From NCBI GenBank assembly GCA_937988745.1, contig CALKAR010000183.1:1-63699 (forward strand): 63,699 nt of DNA, given 5' to 3'. Origin of the DNA: an uncultured Peptococcaceae bacterium. GTDB lineage: Bacteria > Bacillota > Limnochordia > Darwinibacteriales > Darwinibacteriaceae. Made by a program: the position numbers and the translations under genes. Below, piece after piece: positions 1-8,555 of this stretch; position 1 is the stretch's first letter, and each line of letters begins with the position of its first letter. The notes below the pieces were generated by a model. It was not told the DNA's origin. It searched no databases and saw only the letters and a program-made list of their open reading frames with translations.

Positions 1-227
1 AGAGAATACAGCAGCATGGAACCGTGCCCGCCAGAGAGCACAAAACGGTCTCTCTTCGGCCATTTGGAATTGCCGGGATTATGATTCATAACATCAAAAA
101 ATAACACGCTGCCGATTTCGGCACAACCGAGAGGCAGTCCCGGGTGCCCGGACTTAGCTTTTTCCACGCCGTCAGCCGAGAGACCTCTGATTACATGGGC
201 AATACGCTGAAGATCAAATCTGCTCAT
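1..227 (-). CDS. tkt: Transketolase, N-terminal fragment (cut by window edge)
   Basis: The reverse strand from 227 reads a thiamine-diphosphate-dependent transketolase N-terminus. It contains the family signature GLSADGVEKAKSGHPGLPLG and, later, a SGGHGSMLLY segment, which are the substrate-channel His regions. Transketolase moves two-carbon ketol units between sugar phosphates in the pentose phosphate pathway. Only about 75 residues lie in the window. An in-frame TGA directly precedes the ATG, so this start is firm unless an internal codon is used. The only good purine-rich site (GAGGTGA) is about 45 bases upstream, so the ribosome site is weak. It follows pduL on the same strand. Confidence 0.85.
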   Translation of the reverse strand, partial: MSRFDLQRIAHVIRGLSADGVEKAKSGHPGLPLGCAEIGSVLFFDVMNHNPGNSKWPKRDRFVLSGGHGSMLLYS

Positions 228-288
228 TCAGTTAGGCTGCCATACTTATGTAAGGCGAAGAGTGGCAGCCTCTTCACCTCCCTATTAA

Positions 289-876
289 TTAATCCCGGTA
301 TACTTTTACCAGGTCGCCGTTGGCAAGACCAGCGGCGTTAGCTTCGTCTGTATCAATGTGCATATCCAATACGAAGTCACTGCGTACCCGAATCAGTACG
401 TTGCGGAAGACAACACCGCGGACGCCGTCTACCACAACAGAAACGATGTCTTTGTCTTTTACGCCAAAACGCTCTGCAGTGGCTTCGTCCATATGAATAT
501 GTCGGTGAGCGATAATGGCTCCTTCCTCAAGCTCAATGCTGCCCTTAGGGCCAGTGATCTTGATAGGCGCCGAGCCTTCGAGGGAACCAGAATCCCGCAC
601 AGGCGGATTGATACCTAGGCGGAACGAATCGGTCCGCGATACCTCGACCTGAGTTTGACTGCGAGTAGGTCCTAAAATGCGCACATTTGCGATGGAACCT
701 TTAGGCCCCTCAATAGTAACTGTCTCCTCCGCAGCAAATTGCCCCGTCTGAGACAGTTCCTTTTTAACGGTCAACTCATAACCCTGACCAAATAGAGTCT
801 CTAAATGCTCTGGTGATAGATGTACATGGCGATTAGAAATCCCTACAGGGACTTCGCCGAGAAATTCCTTCAGCAA
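289..876 (-). CDS. pduL: Phosphate propanoyltransferase / phosphotransacetylase PduL
   Basis: PduL-type phosphotransacylase converts acyl-CoA and phosphate to acyl phosphate, here probably acetyl-CoA to acetyl phosphate for acetate formation. The protein (about 195 aa) has the two PduL repeats. The metal-binding histidine motifs are visible as GISNRHVHLS near the start and AHRHIHM in the middle. No microcompartment genes are nearby and there is no long N-terminal encapsulation peptide, so a free cytosolic enzyme of acetogenic metabolism is the likelier role. TTG at 876 sits 8 bases after AGGAG, whereas the longer GTG start at 885 overlaps that site. It precedes the transketolase gene. Confidence 0.9.
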   Translation of the reverse strand: MLKEFLGEVPVGISNRHVHLSPEHLETLFGQGYELTVKKELSQTGQFAAEETVTIEGPKGSIANVRILGPTRSQTQVEVSRTDSFRLGINPPVRDSGSLEGSAPIKITGPKGSIELEEGAIIAHRHIHMDEATAERFGVKDKDIVSVVVDGVRGVVFRNVLIRVRSDFVLDMHIDTDEANAAGLANGDLVKVYRD

Positions 877-895
877 ATGATCCACTCCTTTTCAA

Positions 896-924
896 AATAC
901 AATCCAGTCTAATTACTTTGACAA
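896..924 (-). promoter_or_regulatory. Probable sigma-A promoter of pduL
   Basis: On the reverse strand TTGTCA (919-924) is followed after 17 bases by TGTATT (896-901). The predicted start of transcription lies only about a dozen bases before the pduL start codon, leaving just room for the AAAGGAG ribosome site. Confidence 0.5.
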
Positions 925-1013
925 ACGGGGTTAAACTCCTTCAAGGGGCTCGCTTTGAAATCCAATTAGTACCTTTAGCTTGTCCAATACTACGATTTTT
1001 TCGTACTGAAGTG

Positions 1014-1042
1014 TTGACCAAGCTGTGGGAATATGGTAATAT
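1014..1042 (+). promoter_or_regulatory. Sigma-A promoter of tRNA-Trp
   Basis: TTGACC (1014-1019), a 17-base spacer and TAATAT (1037-1042) make a near-consensus promoter. The predicted start near 1049 leaves only a 5-7 base leader before the mature 5' end of the tRNA. Confidence 0.75.
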
Positions 1043-1054
1043 ATGAAGTGTCGC

Positions 1055-1130
1055 AGGGGAGTAGCTCAATTGGTAGAGCATCGGTCTCCAAAACCGAGGG
1101 CTGCGGGTTCGAGTCCTGTCTCCCCTGCCA
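1055..1130 (+). tRNA. tRNA-Trp (anticodon CCA)
   Basis: A full cloverleaf of 76 bases includes the encoded 3' CCA. The acceptor stem AGGGGAG/CTCCCCT pairs perfectly, the D arm is GCTC/GAGC, and the anticodon stem TCGGT/ACCGA encloses loop CTCCAAA with anticodon CCA. The T arm is GCGGG/CCTGT with loop TTCGAGT. It is a stand-alone transcription unit with its own promoter on one side and a terminator on the other. Confidence 0.97.
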
Positions 1131-1153
1131 TTTTTATTTTCATCATGACATAG

Positions 1154-1187
1154 AAAAAGCACCATTTCAAGAGAAGTGGTGCTTTTT
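1154..1187. terminator. Bidirectional rho-independent terminator
   Basis: GCACCATTTC and GAAGTGGTGC form a 10-bp stem (one G-U) with loop AAGA. It is flanked by A5 on the left and T6 on the right, so it can stop the tRNA-Trp transcript rightward and the 1218-1616 membrane gene leftward. Confidence 0.85.
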
Positions 1188-1217
1188 TGTCTCCTCTGGT
1201 CCACCAAGCAGGTTGGT

Positions 1218-1616
1218 TCAATGCTTCCTTAACCCCCCTATGATACCTCCTACCATGCCTAGAAAAGCAATTAGCAGGAGCGTACGCAGCCACAGCCAAA
1301 CAGTGATTTCTTCTGTTGGTCCACCGGTAAGCCATGCCAGTATTGCAAAACCGATCAACGCACTCACAATGCCGTTAAGCCAAGAGCGGCTGGTACACTT
1401 TTTCCCAGCTAAACACCCTCCGCCTGTAATACATACCAAAGCTAGAATACGCAAGAACCTTGCACTTGGTTCTAGGTCTGCGGTGATTCCGGCTGCGGTC
1501 AACGCGGCGGCAGAAAGAATAAGGAGCACGGCCATCAGGACAAGGCCGGCCACCACGGCACTGACATCGATTGGTATACCTCCGAATCCCCCGTTTGTGC
1601 GTTTTGCCGTCGGCAC
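1218..1616 (-). CDS. TIGR04086 / DUF3792 family small membrane protein
   Basis: This 132-residue protein of unknown function has four predicted hydrophobic segments, at roughly residues 18-45, 55-70, 80-97 and 105-128. Glycine-rich helices (GIIGGL at the end) and the overall four-helix layout match the TIGR04086/DUF3792 (YrzE-like) family of spore-forming Bacillota, named here from memory. GTG at 1616 follows a perfect AGGAGGTGAT at the right spacing, whereas the longer GTG at 1625 lies inside that site. It stands between two terminators, so it is probably monocistronic. No catalytic residues are evident. Confidence 0.75.
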   Translation of the reverse strand: MPTAKRTNGGFGGIPIDVSAVVAGLVLMAVLLILSAAALTAAGITADLEPSARFLRILALVCITGGGCLAGKKCTSRSWLNGIVSALIGFAILAWLTGGPTEEITVWLWLRTLLLIAFLGMVGGIIGGLRKH

Positions 1617-1648
1617 GAGAATCACCTCCTAAAAAACCATATGTTATG

Positions 1649-1686
1649 GCAAAAAAAATATGCAGCCTTGAAAGGCTGCATATTTG
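1649..1686. terminator. Strong terminator after the EF-G gene
   Basis: AAATATGCAGCCT (1656-1668) pairs perfectly with AGGCTGCATATTT (1673-1685) around a 4-base loop. The A-run to the left gives the U-tract for leftward transcription from the EF-G gene. Confidence 0.85.
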
Positions 1687-1698
1687 TCTAGGCTCTTC

Positions 1699-3753
1699 TT
1701 ACTCCTCTTTACGGCGTTCTGCAACAATTTGTTCGGCGATTTGAGCGGGTACCTCTTCGTAATGGCTGAACTCCATGGAGAAGGAACCGCGGCCTTGAGT
1801 CATTGATCTCAAGTCGATTGCGTAGCGGAACATCTCAGCCATTGGTACCTGCGCTTTAATGACCTGGTGTTTACCTTCTGGTTCCATACCTAAAATGCGG
1901 CCCCGCCTCTTATTCATGTCACCCATGACATCGCCCATGAATGCCTCAGGCACTCTGATTTCCACACTCATGATGGGCTCTAAGAGAATCGGATTTGCTT
2001 CCATGAAACCCTTCTTGAATGCCATGTGAGTCGCAATTTTAAAGGCCATTTCAGAAGAGTCTACCGAGTGGTAAGAACCATCGAACAGGGTAACTTTAAT
2101 CTTCTCGACAGGATATCCTGCCAGAACACCTTCATCTAGTACTTCCCATAAGCCTTTTTCTACCGCTGGAATGTACTGACGAGGTACAGCGCCGCCGAAA
2201 ATAGCATCAACAAAGACCAGGCGCTCTTCTTGATCAGGCGCAGCAGGTTCGAGTTCAAGCCACACGTGACCGTACTGGCCCCGTCCGCCCGACTGCTTCT
2301 TGTGCTTGCCTTCTACCTTGGCCCGGCCCCGAATTGCTTCGCGGTAAGGTACCATAGGTGTGGTCAGTTCCACCTCAGCACCAAACTTGCTCTTCAGGCG
2401 GCTGCAGGTGATTTCGAGATGGAGATCGCCCATACCGCTGATGAGGGTCTGCCCAGTCTCAAAGCTCTTCTCAACTTTAAGAGTAGGATCTTCTTCAGCC
2501 AGACGTGCCAGACCCGATCCAATCTTATCCTCATCGCCCTGGCTCTTAGGAGCCACAGCCATAGTCATACTTGGCGCCGGGAAGGCGATTGGGTTGAGCT
2601 TGACGGGACGATCTTTCGCAGCAAGTGTGTCATTTGTGGTAACATCTTGAAGCTTAGCTACAGCACCGATATCGCCGGCGCCGAGTTCGTCTACTGCGAT
2701 CTGCTCCTTACCCTTAATGACAAAGAGCTGACCTATGCGCTCGTCTTTACCGCTCCGAGTGTTGAATACTGTAGAGTCAGACTTGATTTTGCCGGAGAAT
2801 ACCCGGAACAGTGTCAGTTTACCTACATAGGGGTCAGCCATGGTCTTGAAGACCAAAGCGCAGAGAGAATCGTCGCTGGAGGAAACAGTGATTTCCTCAT
2901 CCTTGAGGGTTCCGGCAGCCTTGCGTCCTACTGGTGAGGGTGCACAGTCTACCAGGTGATTTAAGAGCAGATCAATTCCGATGTTCTGTGCAGCAGAACC
3001 GCACAATACAGGGATCACGTCACCGCTCTGGGTACCAACTCGAAGTGCTTGTACGATTTCATCGTCGGTTAGAGGCTCGCCTTCGAGGTACTTCATCATG
3101 AGTTCATCATCGGTTACCGATACCGCTTCCATCAGGGTATCGCGGGCAGATTCAACTGCATCCTGCATATCTGCAGGGATGTCGATTTCTTTACCAGTCT
3201 TGTCGAAAGCCTTCAGTTTAGTCAAATCGACAATACCGGAGAATGTATCAGCACTGCCGATTGGAAGCTGTACGGGTACTACCTGGGGACCGAAGAAGTC
3301 GCGCAGCTGCTCTACCACTTGGTTGAAGTTAGCGTTTTCCCGATCCATCTTATTAATGAATACGGTACGGGGAAGCTGCTCTGCATCTGCATATTCCCAG
3401 GCTTTTTCTGTGCCAACCTCTACGCCAGAGGATGCACAAGCAATGATTAAGGCTGAGTCGGCTACTCTGGCCGCAGCCACCACATCGCCAGCAAAGTCGA
3501 AGTAACCAGGAGTATCTAGAACATTTACTTTATGGTTCTTCCATTCGATTGGTGCCAGCGAGGTATTAATCGAAATCTGACGACGGACCTCTTCTGGATC
3601 GTAGTCCATAATTGAAGTCCCATCATCAACGCGGCCCAGGCGAGAGGTGGCCTTGGAAGCAAAAAGCATTGCTTCAGCAAGAGATGTCTTTCCGGCTCCT
3701 CCATGGGCCATTAAAGCTACATTCCGCAAAAACTCAGCTCCATAATTCTTCAC
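1699..3753 (-). CDS. Elongation factor G paralogue (EF-G2 type)
   Basis: This translation-type GTPase of 684 aa has all EF-G domains. G1 is AHGGAGKT (residues 16-23), G3 is DTPGY (80-84) and G4 is NKMD (134-137). Domains II to V follow, ending in the EF-G C-terminal fold with the GMEPEGKHQVIKAQVP region. Canonical EF-G reads AHIDAGKT in G1. The GGAGKT form and the shorter length are typical of the EF-G-like second copies of Bacillota, Thermotogota and Thermus. No ribosomal protein genes are adjacent, unlike the str operon copy, so a main EF-G is expected elsewhere. The GTG start has AGGAGG upstream. Its role, whether ribosome recycling, rescue or stress, cannot be read from the sequence. Confidence 0.85.
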   Translation of the reverse strand: MKNYGAEFLRNVALMAHGGAGKTSLAEAMLFASKATSRLGRVDDGTSIMDYDPEEVRRQISINTSLAPIEWKNHKVNVLDTPGYFDFAGDVVAAARVADSALIIACASSGVEVGTEKAWEYADAEQLPRTVFINKMDRENANFNQVVEQLRDFFGPQVVPVQLPIGSADTFSGIVDLTKLKAFDKTGKEIDIPADMQDAVESARDTLMEAVSVTDDELMMKYLEGEPLTDDEIVQALRVGTQSGDVIPVLCGSAAQNIGIDLLLNHLVDCAPSPVGRKAAGTLKDEEITVSSSDDSLCALVFKTMADPYVGKLTLFRVFSGKIKSDSTVFNTRSGKDERIGQLFVIKGKEQIAVDELGAGDIGAVAKLQDVTTNDTLAAKDRPVKLNPIAFPAPSMTMAVAPKSQGDEDKIGSGLARLAEEDPTLKVEKSFETGQTLISGMGDLHLEITCSRLKSKFGAEVELTTPMVPYREAIRGRAKVEGKHKKQSGGRGQYGHVWLELEPAAPDQEERLVFVDAIFGGAVPRQYIPAVEKGLWEVLDEGVLAGYPVEKIKVTLFDGSYHSVDSSEMAFKIATHMAFKKGFMEANPILLEPIMSVEIRVPEAFMGDVMGDMNKRRGRILGMEPEGKHQVIKAQVPMAEMFRYAIDLRSMTQGRGSFSMEFSHYEEVPAQIAEQIVAERRKEE

Positions 3754-3899
3754 ACAGTTTCCTCCTCTGTTCTATACACTATACAACGTTATTGCCGAAG
3801 GCTTCTTTTAAGTATTTTATTACAAAAAATGCTCCTTGCCAAAGATTCCACGTAGAAACGCCTGTCTCCTGCCAAAAAAGATAAAAAGAGAGAATATCC

Positions 3900-5261
3900 T
3901 TAATACCACCAGCCCCAGCGCCTTACAAATCGAATTTGCTGGCGGGAGCGGTCTACCTCTACTGTCCATCCCAAATAGTTAAAGATTTCAAGTGGAACAT
4001 GCAGTTCTTCACCTTCGAGAAAGGCCTCAGCAGATAGGGGAAAACGGAGATTATCGCGTTCGATAAACCTTTCCCCAACGTTCACGCTGATAAATCCATT
4101 AGGACCAATGATGTACCAAGGTTCACTCCCAAAGAGAGACAAACCAAATCCTCTGGCAGCACTTGTAAGTTCCACAAAGAACTGACCATCTCGGGCTGAC
4201 AGCTTCAATTCATCTGTTATATCCTGCTCGTCCAGAAAAATCTGCCAGCGGCCATCGCTTGGCTGCAGCAGGAAGTATTCATTATGCTCGTCCCGAACCA
4301 AGAAACTCTCAAAGAAGGGATATACTTGTTCGCCAGTCACATCAGGTACATTCCAGAGCTCTCTCACTCCGCTCGACTGGAGAGCGAACATCGATGCTCC
4401 TCGCGAGGGAGAAAAACTCAAAAGCCCGGTGCCAGGAATATAAGTAAGGAGTTCACCTAGTTCTGGGGCATGAAAGTGCCGAGTGGTTGCGACAGTGTCA
4501 TTCTGCCACCGCCATCCATAAAGCATTTTTTGGCTGGTAACTACAATCCACTCCGGAGTAGATCCTTCGTCTATCACCACCAAACTTTCGATGGTTCCCC
4601 AAGGGTAATTTTCCCAAATGGTAACCAGCTGTTGGTCTTCCCATTTCAATACTGCAACCTGACCCTGGCGGCTTGTAAACAGAATCTCGACTACACCATC
4701 GCCGTCAATGTCTGCGGCGGTGAAGTGTTTGATGTCTGCAGAACGCCAGAAGCGATACAGTTCTCCTTCCCATGATAGGTAGATTTCTGCATCACCTGTT
4801 TCGTTGAGGACCAGAACGTCGCCCCATCCATCATCATTGATATCATGGACTGCCAGCATCTGTACTGGCTCCCACAGATACCGCGCTCGACCGCTGCGAT
4901 TCCAGAGGCCGCCCTGACGCTCATAAATATAAAAAGCACCGGCGTTATCTGTTCCTACCAGCAGCTCGGGTCGAAAATCCCCTGTCAAGTCACCGGCTGC
5001 TAGAGCTGTAACATGACCAGGCAGGTCACCGGCTAACTCCTGAACCTCATCTTCGTGCACGATATACACCGCGTTCTGCCTTCCTAGGATCACCTGCGGT
5101 TCGCCAATATCCATCAAATCTGCAACAAGGAGCACAGCCCCATTCAGTTCAGGACGATCGACACGCACGTAAGTGTCGGCGGAGGCTTCCCTCTGCCAGA
5201 AAACTAGGCCACTAATTAAGCAAAAGAAAAGGATTAGAACTGCCGTTTTTCGCACAAACAC
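3900..5261 (-). CDS. Exported FG-GAP/VCBS repeat protein with copper amine oxidase-like C-terminal domain
   Basis: The 453-residue product begins with a Sec signal peptide (hydrophobic residues about 5-22, AxA-like site near residue 28) and lacks a lipobox. The middle has beta-propeller FG-GAP-type repeats with calcium-loop motifs such as DINDDGWGD (about 138-146) and DIDGDGVVE (about 184-192). The last 60 residues resemble the copper amine oxidase N-terminal domain that often serves as a cell-surface module in Bacillota (VPLEIFNYLGWTVEVD). This suggests an extracytoplasmic scaffold or binding protein, and no enzyme motif is seen. The start could be GTG 5261 or GTG two codons later. The substrate is unknown. 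Confidence 0.65.
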   Translation of the reverse strand: MFVRKTAVLILFFCLISGLVFWQREASADTYVRVDRPELNGAVLLVADLMDIGEPQVILGRQNAVYIVHEDEVQELAGDLPGHVTALAAGDLTGDFRPELLVGTDNAGAFYIYERQGGLWNRSGRARYLWEPVQMLAVHDINDDGWGDVLVLNETGDAEIYLSWEGELYRFWRSADIKHFTAADIDGDGVVEILFTSRQGQVAVLKWEDQQLVTIWENYPWGTIESLVVIDEGSTPEWIVVTSQKMLYGWRWQNDTVATTRHFHAPELGELLTYIPGTGLLSFSPSRGASMFALQSSGVRELWNVPDVTGEQVYPFFESFLVRDEHNEYFLLQPSDGRWQIFLDEQDITDELKLSARDGQFFVELTSAARGFGLSLFGSEPWYIIGPNGFISVNVGERFIERDNLRFPLSAEAFLEGEELHVPLEIFNYLGWTVEVDRSRQQIRFVRRWGWWY

Positions 5262-5412
5262 AAACCCCTCTCCGAGTGTTTCCAGGACTATGAAATAATT
5301 AGCTATTTATTGCTGCTATTCCTTCCAACAAAGGAACCTGCACTGTCCTTTGCTTTGGAGGAAGGACCTATAGTCTGTCAAAGTAATTAAGCAATTGATT
5401 GTAAAAATGGAC

Positions 5413-5445
5413 AGCAAAAAAGCCTTCCCACTAGGAGAAGGCTTG
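5413..5445 (-). terminator. Terminator downstream of tRNA-Pro
   Basis: Read leftward, AGCCTTC and GAAGGCT form a stem followed by a T-run (complement of 5416-5420). It is the first terminator below lysC and tRNA-Pro, so it may end a joint lysC-tRNA transcript. Confidence 0.75.
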
Positions 5446-5472
5446 TTCTGCTGCAGTGTAATAAAAAAAGAA

Positions 5473-5550
<78 letters not shown>

Positions 5551-5601
5551 ACTGCAATTATAAAGATACCACGGATTTTGGGAAAAGGCAAGCTCTTTGT
5601 G

Positions 5602-6822
5602 CTATGAATTTGTATGACTTAGGCAAAATTTCCTATGACAGGCCGCAACAGCTGCTGTATACATATCTCTCGGAACCAGGCATGACACCTTAATCTCAGA
5701 CGTGGTTACCAGCTCGACTGGAATTCCTTCGGCGGCAAGAGCGTCAAACATGTCAGCCGCCACACCTGGATTGGTCATCATACCAGCGCCCACTATCGAA
5801 ACCTTCGCCACATCTTCATTCGTAAGTATCTTCCACCGTTCTGATCCGGGCAACTGCTCAATGGCGTTCAGGGCAGCCTGCAGATCGCTTCGCTGCACAG
5901 TAAATGACAGGTTATTCGTACTCGGGCCGCTCTGGGCTTTGACGATCATATCCACGTTGATTCCTTCTTCTGCGAGCCGGCCAAAGACAATCTGGAGGGC
6001 ATTAAGCTCGCGTGGAAGCCCCAATAGTACTATCTGAGCGCAGTTGTCGTCTGAAGCTACGCCTGTAACTGATACCACCTTTTCCATATCTTTCACCTCT
6101 CTAACCATGGTGCCGGGACTTTCTGAAAAACTCGACCGAACATGCAGCGGCACCCCATGTATGGCAGCCACTTCTACAGCACGAGGCTGCAGAATAAGCG
6201 CTCCCAAGGAGGCCAATTCTAGCATTTCATCATAGCCGACTTCTGGCAGTAGACGAGCATCCGATACAATCCGAGGGTCGGCCGTATAGACTCCCATGAC
6301 ATCGGTATAGATCTCACACACATCTGCCTTTAGAGCCGCGGCCACTGCTACTGCAGTTGTATCCGAGCCACCTCGGCCGAGAGTCGTGATATCATTTCCG
6401 GAAGTGATGCCTTGAAACCCTGCAACGATTACAATACGCCCGCGCTCAAGCTCAGCGGTGATCCTCTCCGAATTTACCGCGCGAATCTTCGCCTTAGTGT
6501 GATGTTCATCGGTTAAGATGCCCCCCTGCGCCCCAGTAAGACTGATTACCTTGTGCCCAAGTTCATCAATCGCCATTGCCAAAAGAGAGATTGAGATCTG
6601 CTCACCTGTAGCCAAGAGCATGTCCAACTCGCGCTTAGGCGGATCAGAAGATATCGCATAGGCCATTTCCAAGAGCCTATCAGTGGTATCTCCCTGAGCT
6701 GAAACTACAACCACTACTTGATTGCCAGCATCAGCTGCTGCACATATCCGCTGGGCGACGTTCTTAATCCTAGCAGGTCCAGCAACAGAAGTTCCTCCAT
6801 ACTTTTGTACAATTACTCCCAT
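5602..6822 (-). CDS. lysC: Aspartate kinase
   Basis: Aspartokinase phosphorylates L-aspartate, the first step toward lysine, threonine, methionine and diaminopimelate. The 406-residue chain has the amino-acid kinase domain starting with KYGGTS (7-12), and the VVVVSAQGDTTDRL and GRGGSDTTAVA segments of the nucleotide and aspartate sites. Two C-terminal ACT domains follow (about 265-400), which usually sense lysine or threonine. The length matches monofunctional class II enzymes. The ATG has GAGGAG upstream. The 108-base leader region contains no room for a lysine riboswitch. It lies just upstream of tRNA-Pro with no terminator between them. Confidence 0.93.
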   Translation of the reverse strand: MGVIVQKYGGTSVAGPARIKNVAQRICAAADAGNQVVVVVSAQGDTTDRLLEMAYAISSDPPKRELDMLLATGEQISISLLAMAIDELGHKVISLTGAQGGILTDEHHTKAKIRAVNSERITAELERGRIVIVAGFQGITSGNDITTLGRGGSDTTAVAVAAALKADVCEIYTDVMGVYTADPRIVSDARLLPEVGYDEMLELASLGALILQPRAVEVAAIHGVPLHVRSSFSESPGTMVREVKDMEKVVSVTGVASDDNCAQIVLLGLPRELNALQIVFGRLAEEGINVDMIVKAQSGPSTNNLSFTVQRSDLQAALNAIEQLPGSERWKILTNEDVAKVSIVGAGMMTNPGVAADMFDALAAEGIPVELVTTSEIKVSCLVPRDMYTAAVAACHRKFCLSHTNS

Positions 6823-6878
6823 ATGAACTAGCTCCTCAATTATACCTGCTCTTACGATACCATATTCTGCAAAGAGTC

Positions 6879-6913
6879 ACAAGAAAAGAGTGGAACAACA
6901 ATCGTTCCACTCT
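6879..6913 (-). terminator. Terminator after spoIVA
   Basis: AGAGTGGAAC (6887-6896) and GTTCCACTCT (6904-6913) form a perfect 10-bp stem. Read leftward it is followed by TTTTCTTGT. It separates spoIVA from lysC. Confidence 0.85.
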
Positions 6914-6931
6914 GTACCAATTGATCGTCAA

Positions 6932-8413
6932 TTATAAGATTATGCAGATCAGCCCGCCGCTGCCTTCATTGATTATTTTACTTAGAGTTTCCTGCAGCTT
7001 CTCTTGTGCGTTTTCTGGCATGCGGTACAGCTTACTGTTTATGCCTTCCCGGACCATATCTTGGAGGGAACGCCCGAGGAAATCACGGTCCCACAGGGAG
7101 TCAGGATCCTGCTGGAATTCTTCTATCAGAGACTGAACGAGCTCCTCGCCCTGTTTCTCGGTGCCTACAAAGGGGGTCACCTCGGTCTGTATATTAGCCT
7201 TGACCATATGGATCGAAGGGGCGCTGGCCGTAAGCCTAATGCCGAAGTGACGGCCCTGCTTAATTAGCTCAGGCTGCTCGAACGTGATGTCTTCAATGCT
7301 TGGTATGACAATACCATAGCCGTGTTCTCGCACATGTTCGAGAGCTGTGGCTAACTTATCATATTCTTTCTTGGCTACTGACAGGTCCTGCATCAGTCTC
7401 ATCAGATGGTGATCCCCTGTTATCTCAAATCCGGTCATCTCTGAGAGCACATCAAAGAAGAGATTCCCCTCAGCGGTGAGGTTGAGGAGCACCGTCCCGG
7501 TACTAAGATCAAGTTTAGCGAGTGTGACACTGTCTACATGATCACTCTTAGCCAAGGTTTGGACGGCGAAGTTTTCGATATCTCTCAGGGTCCGAATCTG
7601 GGCTACAATGTGGTAGACCGCGTCCTCGTATGCCCTCCGGAGCCAATGGCTGGGCTGTAGCTCATCGACCCACTTCGGAAAACGCACACTCAGCTCACGG
7701 ATGGGAAATTCAAAGAGCACTTCATGGAAGAGATCAATAATGTCACTCCGAGTCATGCGCAGACAGTCAATGGGGATTACTGTAACCCCATACTTCTCTG
7801 TAAGAGTCGCAGCTAACTCCCGGGTTTCAGGGCTGTCTGGATGAACCGAATTGAGCGCTACCAAGAAAGGCTTCCCAAGCTCGCGCAGTTCCTGTATCAC
7901 CCGCTCTTCCGGTTCCACATAATCCTCCCGAGGAATATCGGTGATAGAACCATCAGTTGTCAAAACGAGCCCGATGGTAGCATGCTCAGAAATTACTTTG
8001 TTGGTTCCCAGCTCGGCCGCCTCTTGGAACGGAATGGCCTGTTCAAACCACGGGGTCATCACCATACGAGCGCCATCCTCGTCTTCGTACCCCTTGGCGC
8101 TGGCTACCGTGTATCCAACGCAGTCTACTAAACGGACCTTGGCAGAAACATTGTCTTGGAAGGCAATTTCCACAGGTTCATCAGGAACGAATTTCGGTTC
8201 TGTAGTGGTGATGGTCCGCCCGGCGCCGCTCTGGGGCAGCTCGTCCTTAGTGCGCTCTTTAACATACGGATCTGTTATGTTGGGCATGACCATAAGATCC
8301 ATGAATCGCTTGATAAATGTCGATTTTCCTGTACGCACAGGCCCGACCACACCCACATAGATGCTCCCGCCAGTGCGTTCAGCAATATCGGCAAAAACGC
8401 TGAATCTTTCCAT
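6932..8413 (-). CDS. spoIVA: Stage IV sporulation protein A, spore coat morphogenetic ATPase
   Basis: SpoIVA is the ATPase that polymerises on the mother-cell face of the forespore and anchors the spore coat. The product has about 493 aa, the usual family length. It opens with the family hallmark FADIAERTGGSIYVGVVGPV and Walker A GPVRTGKS at residues 24-31. A TRAFAC-like NTPase domain, a middle domain and the conserved C-terminal region ending in a short hydrophobic tail follow. The ATG at 8413 follows GGAGGGA, whereas an in-frame upstream start would add 18 residues absent from the family. It is downstream of der and plsY but separated from them by a terminator. Confidence 0.96.
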   Translation of the reverse strand: MERFSVFADIAERTGGSIYVGVVGPVRTGKSTFIKRFMDLMVMPNITDPYVKERTKDELPQSGAGRTITTTEPKFVPDEPVEIAFQDNVSAKVRLVDCVGYTVASAKGYEDEDGARMVMTPWFEQAIPFQEAAELGTNKVISEHATIGLVLTTDGSITDIPREDYVEPEERVIQELRELGKPFLVALNSVHPDSPETRELAATLTEKYGVTVIPIDCLRMTRSDIIDLFHEVLFEFPIRELSVRFPKWVDELQPSHWLRRAYEDAVYHIVAQIRTLRDIENFAVQTLAKSDHVDSVTLAKLDLSTGTVLLNLTAEGNLFFDVLSEMTGFEITGDHHLMRLMQDLSVAKKEYDKLATALEHVREHGYGIVIPSIEDITFEQPELIKQGRHFGIRLTASAPSIHMVKANIQTEVTPFVGTEKQGEELVQSLIEEFQQDPDSLWDRDFLGRSLQDMVREGINSKLYRMPENAQEKLQETLSKIINEGSGGLICIIL

Positions 8414-8485
8414 CAAGGCTTCCCTCCTCATCCGGGCCTCTTTCGGTATTGATGCCCGTGCATACACTTCTTGGACACTATAACT

Positions 8486-8514
8486 ATATTAGGAGCCTTG
8501 TGGAAATATAACAA
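8486..8514 (-). promoter_or_regulatory. Candidate promoter of spoIVA
   Basis: Read leftward, TTGTTA (8509-8514), 17 bases and TAATAT (8486-8491) fit a sigma-A promoter. The same stretch also holds an ATATT box, which could instead be part of a sigma-E element, the sigma factor that drives spoIVA in Bacillus. The sequence alone does not decide which applies. Confidence 0.4.
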
Positions 8515-8521
8515 CAAGCTG

Positions 8522-8551
8522 AAAGAAAAAGAAACCCGGCTGAATGCCGGG
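8522..8551 (-). terminator. Terminator after plsY
   Basis: CCCGGC (8535-8540) and GCCGGG (8546-8551) form a GC stem with loop TGAAT. Read leftward it is followed by TTTCTTTTTCTTTC. It isolates spoIVA from the der-plsY unit. Confidence 0.75.
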
Positions 8552-8555
8552 AAAA

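Noticed and set aside
2230..2937. Long open frame on the plus strand opposite the EF-G gene.
   Set aside because: The opposite strand encodes a complete GTPase, and the plus-strand frame has no recognisable domain or ribosome site.
910..5389. Shared 14-mer TAATTACTTTGACA at 910-923 (plus) and 5376-5389 (minus), both containing a -35-like TTGACA.
   Set aside because: In 63.7 kb on two strands about ten or more such matches are expected by chance, and neither copy has a fitting -10 in the shared part.
6823..6931. Possible lysine riboswitch or T-box before lysC.
   Set aside because: The gap is only 108 bases and includes the spoIVA terminator, so it is too short for either element.
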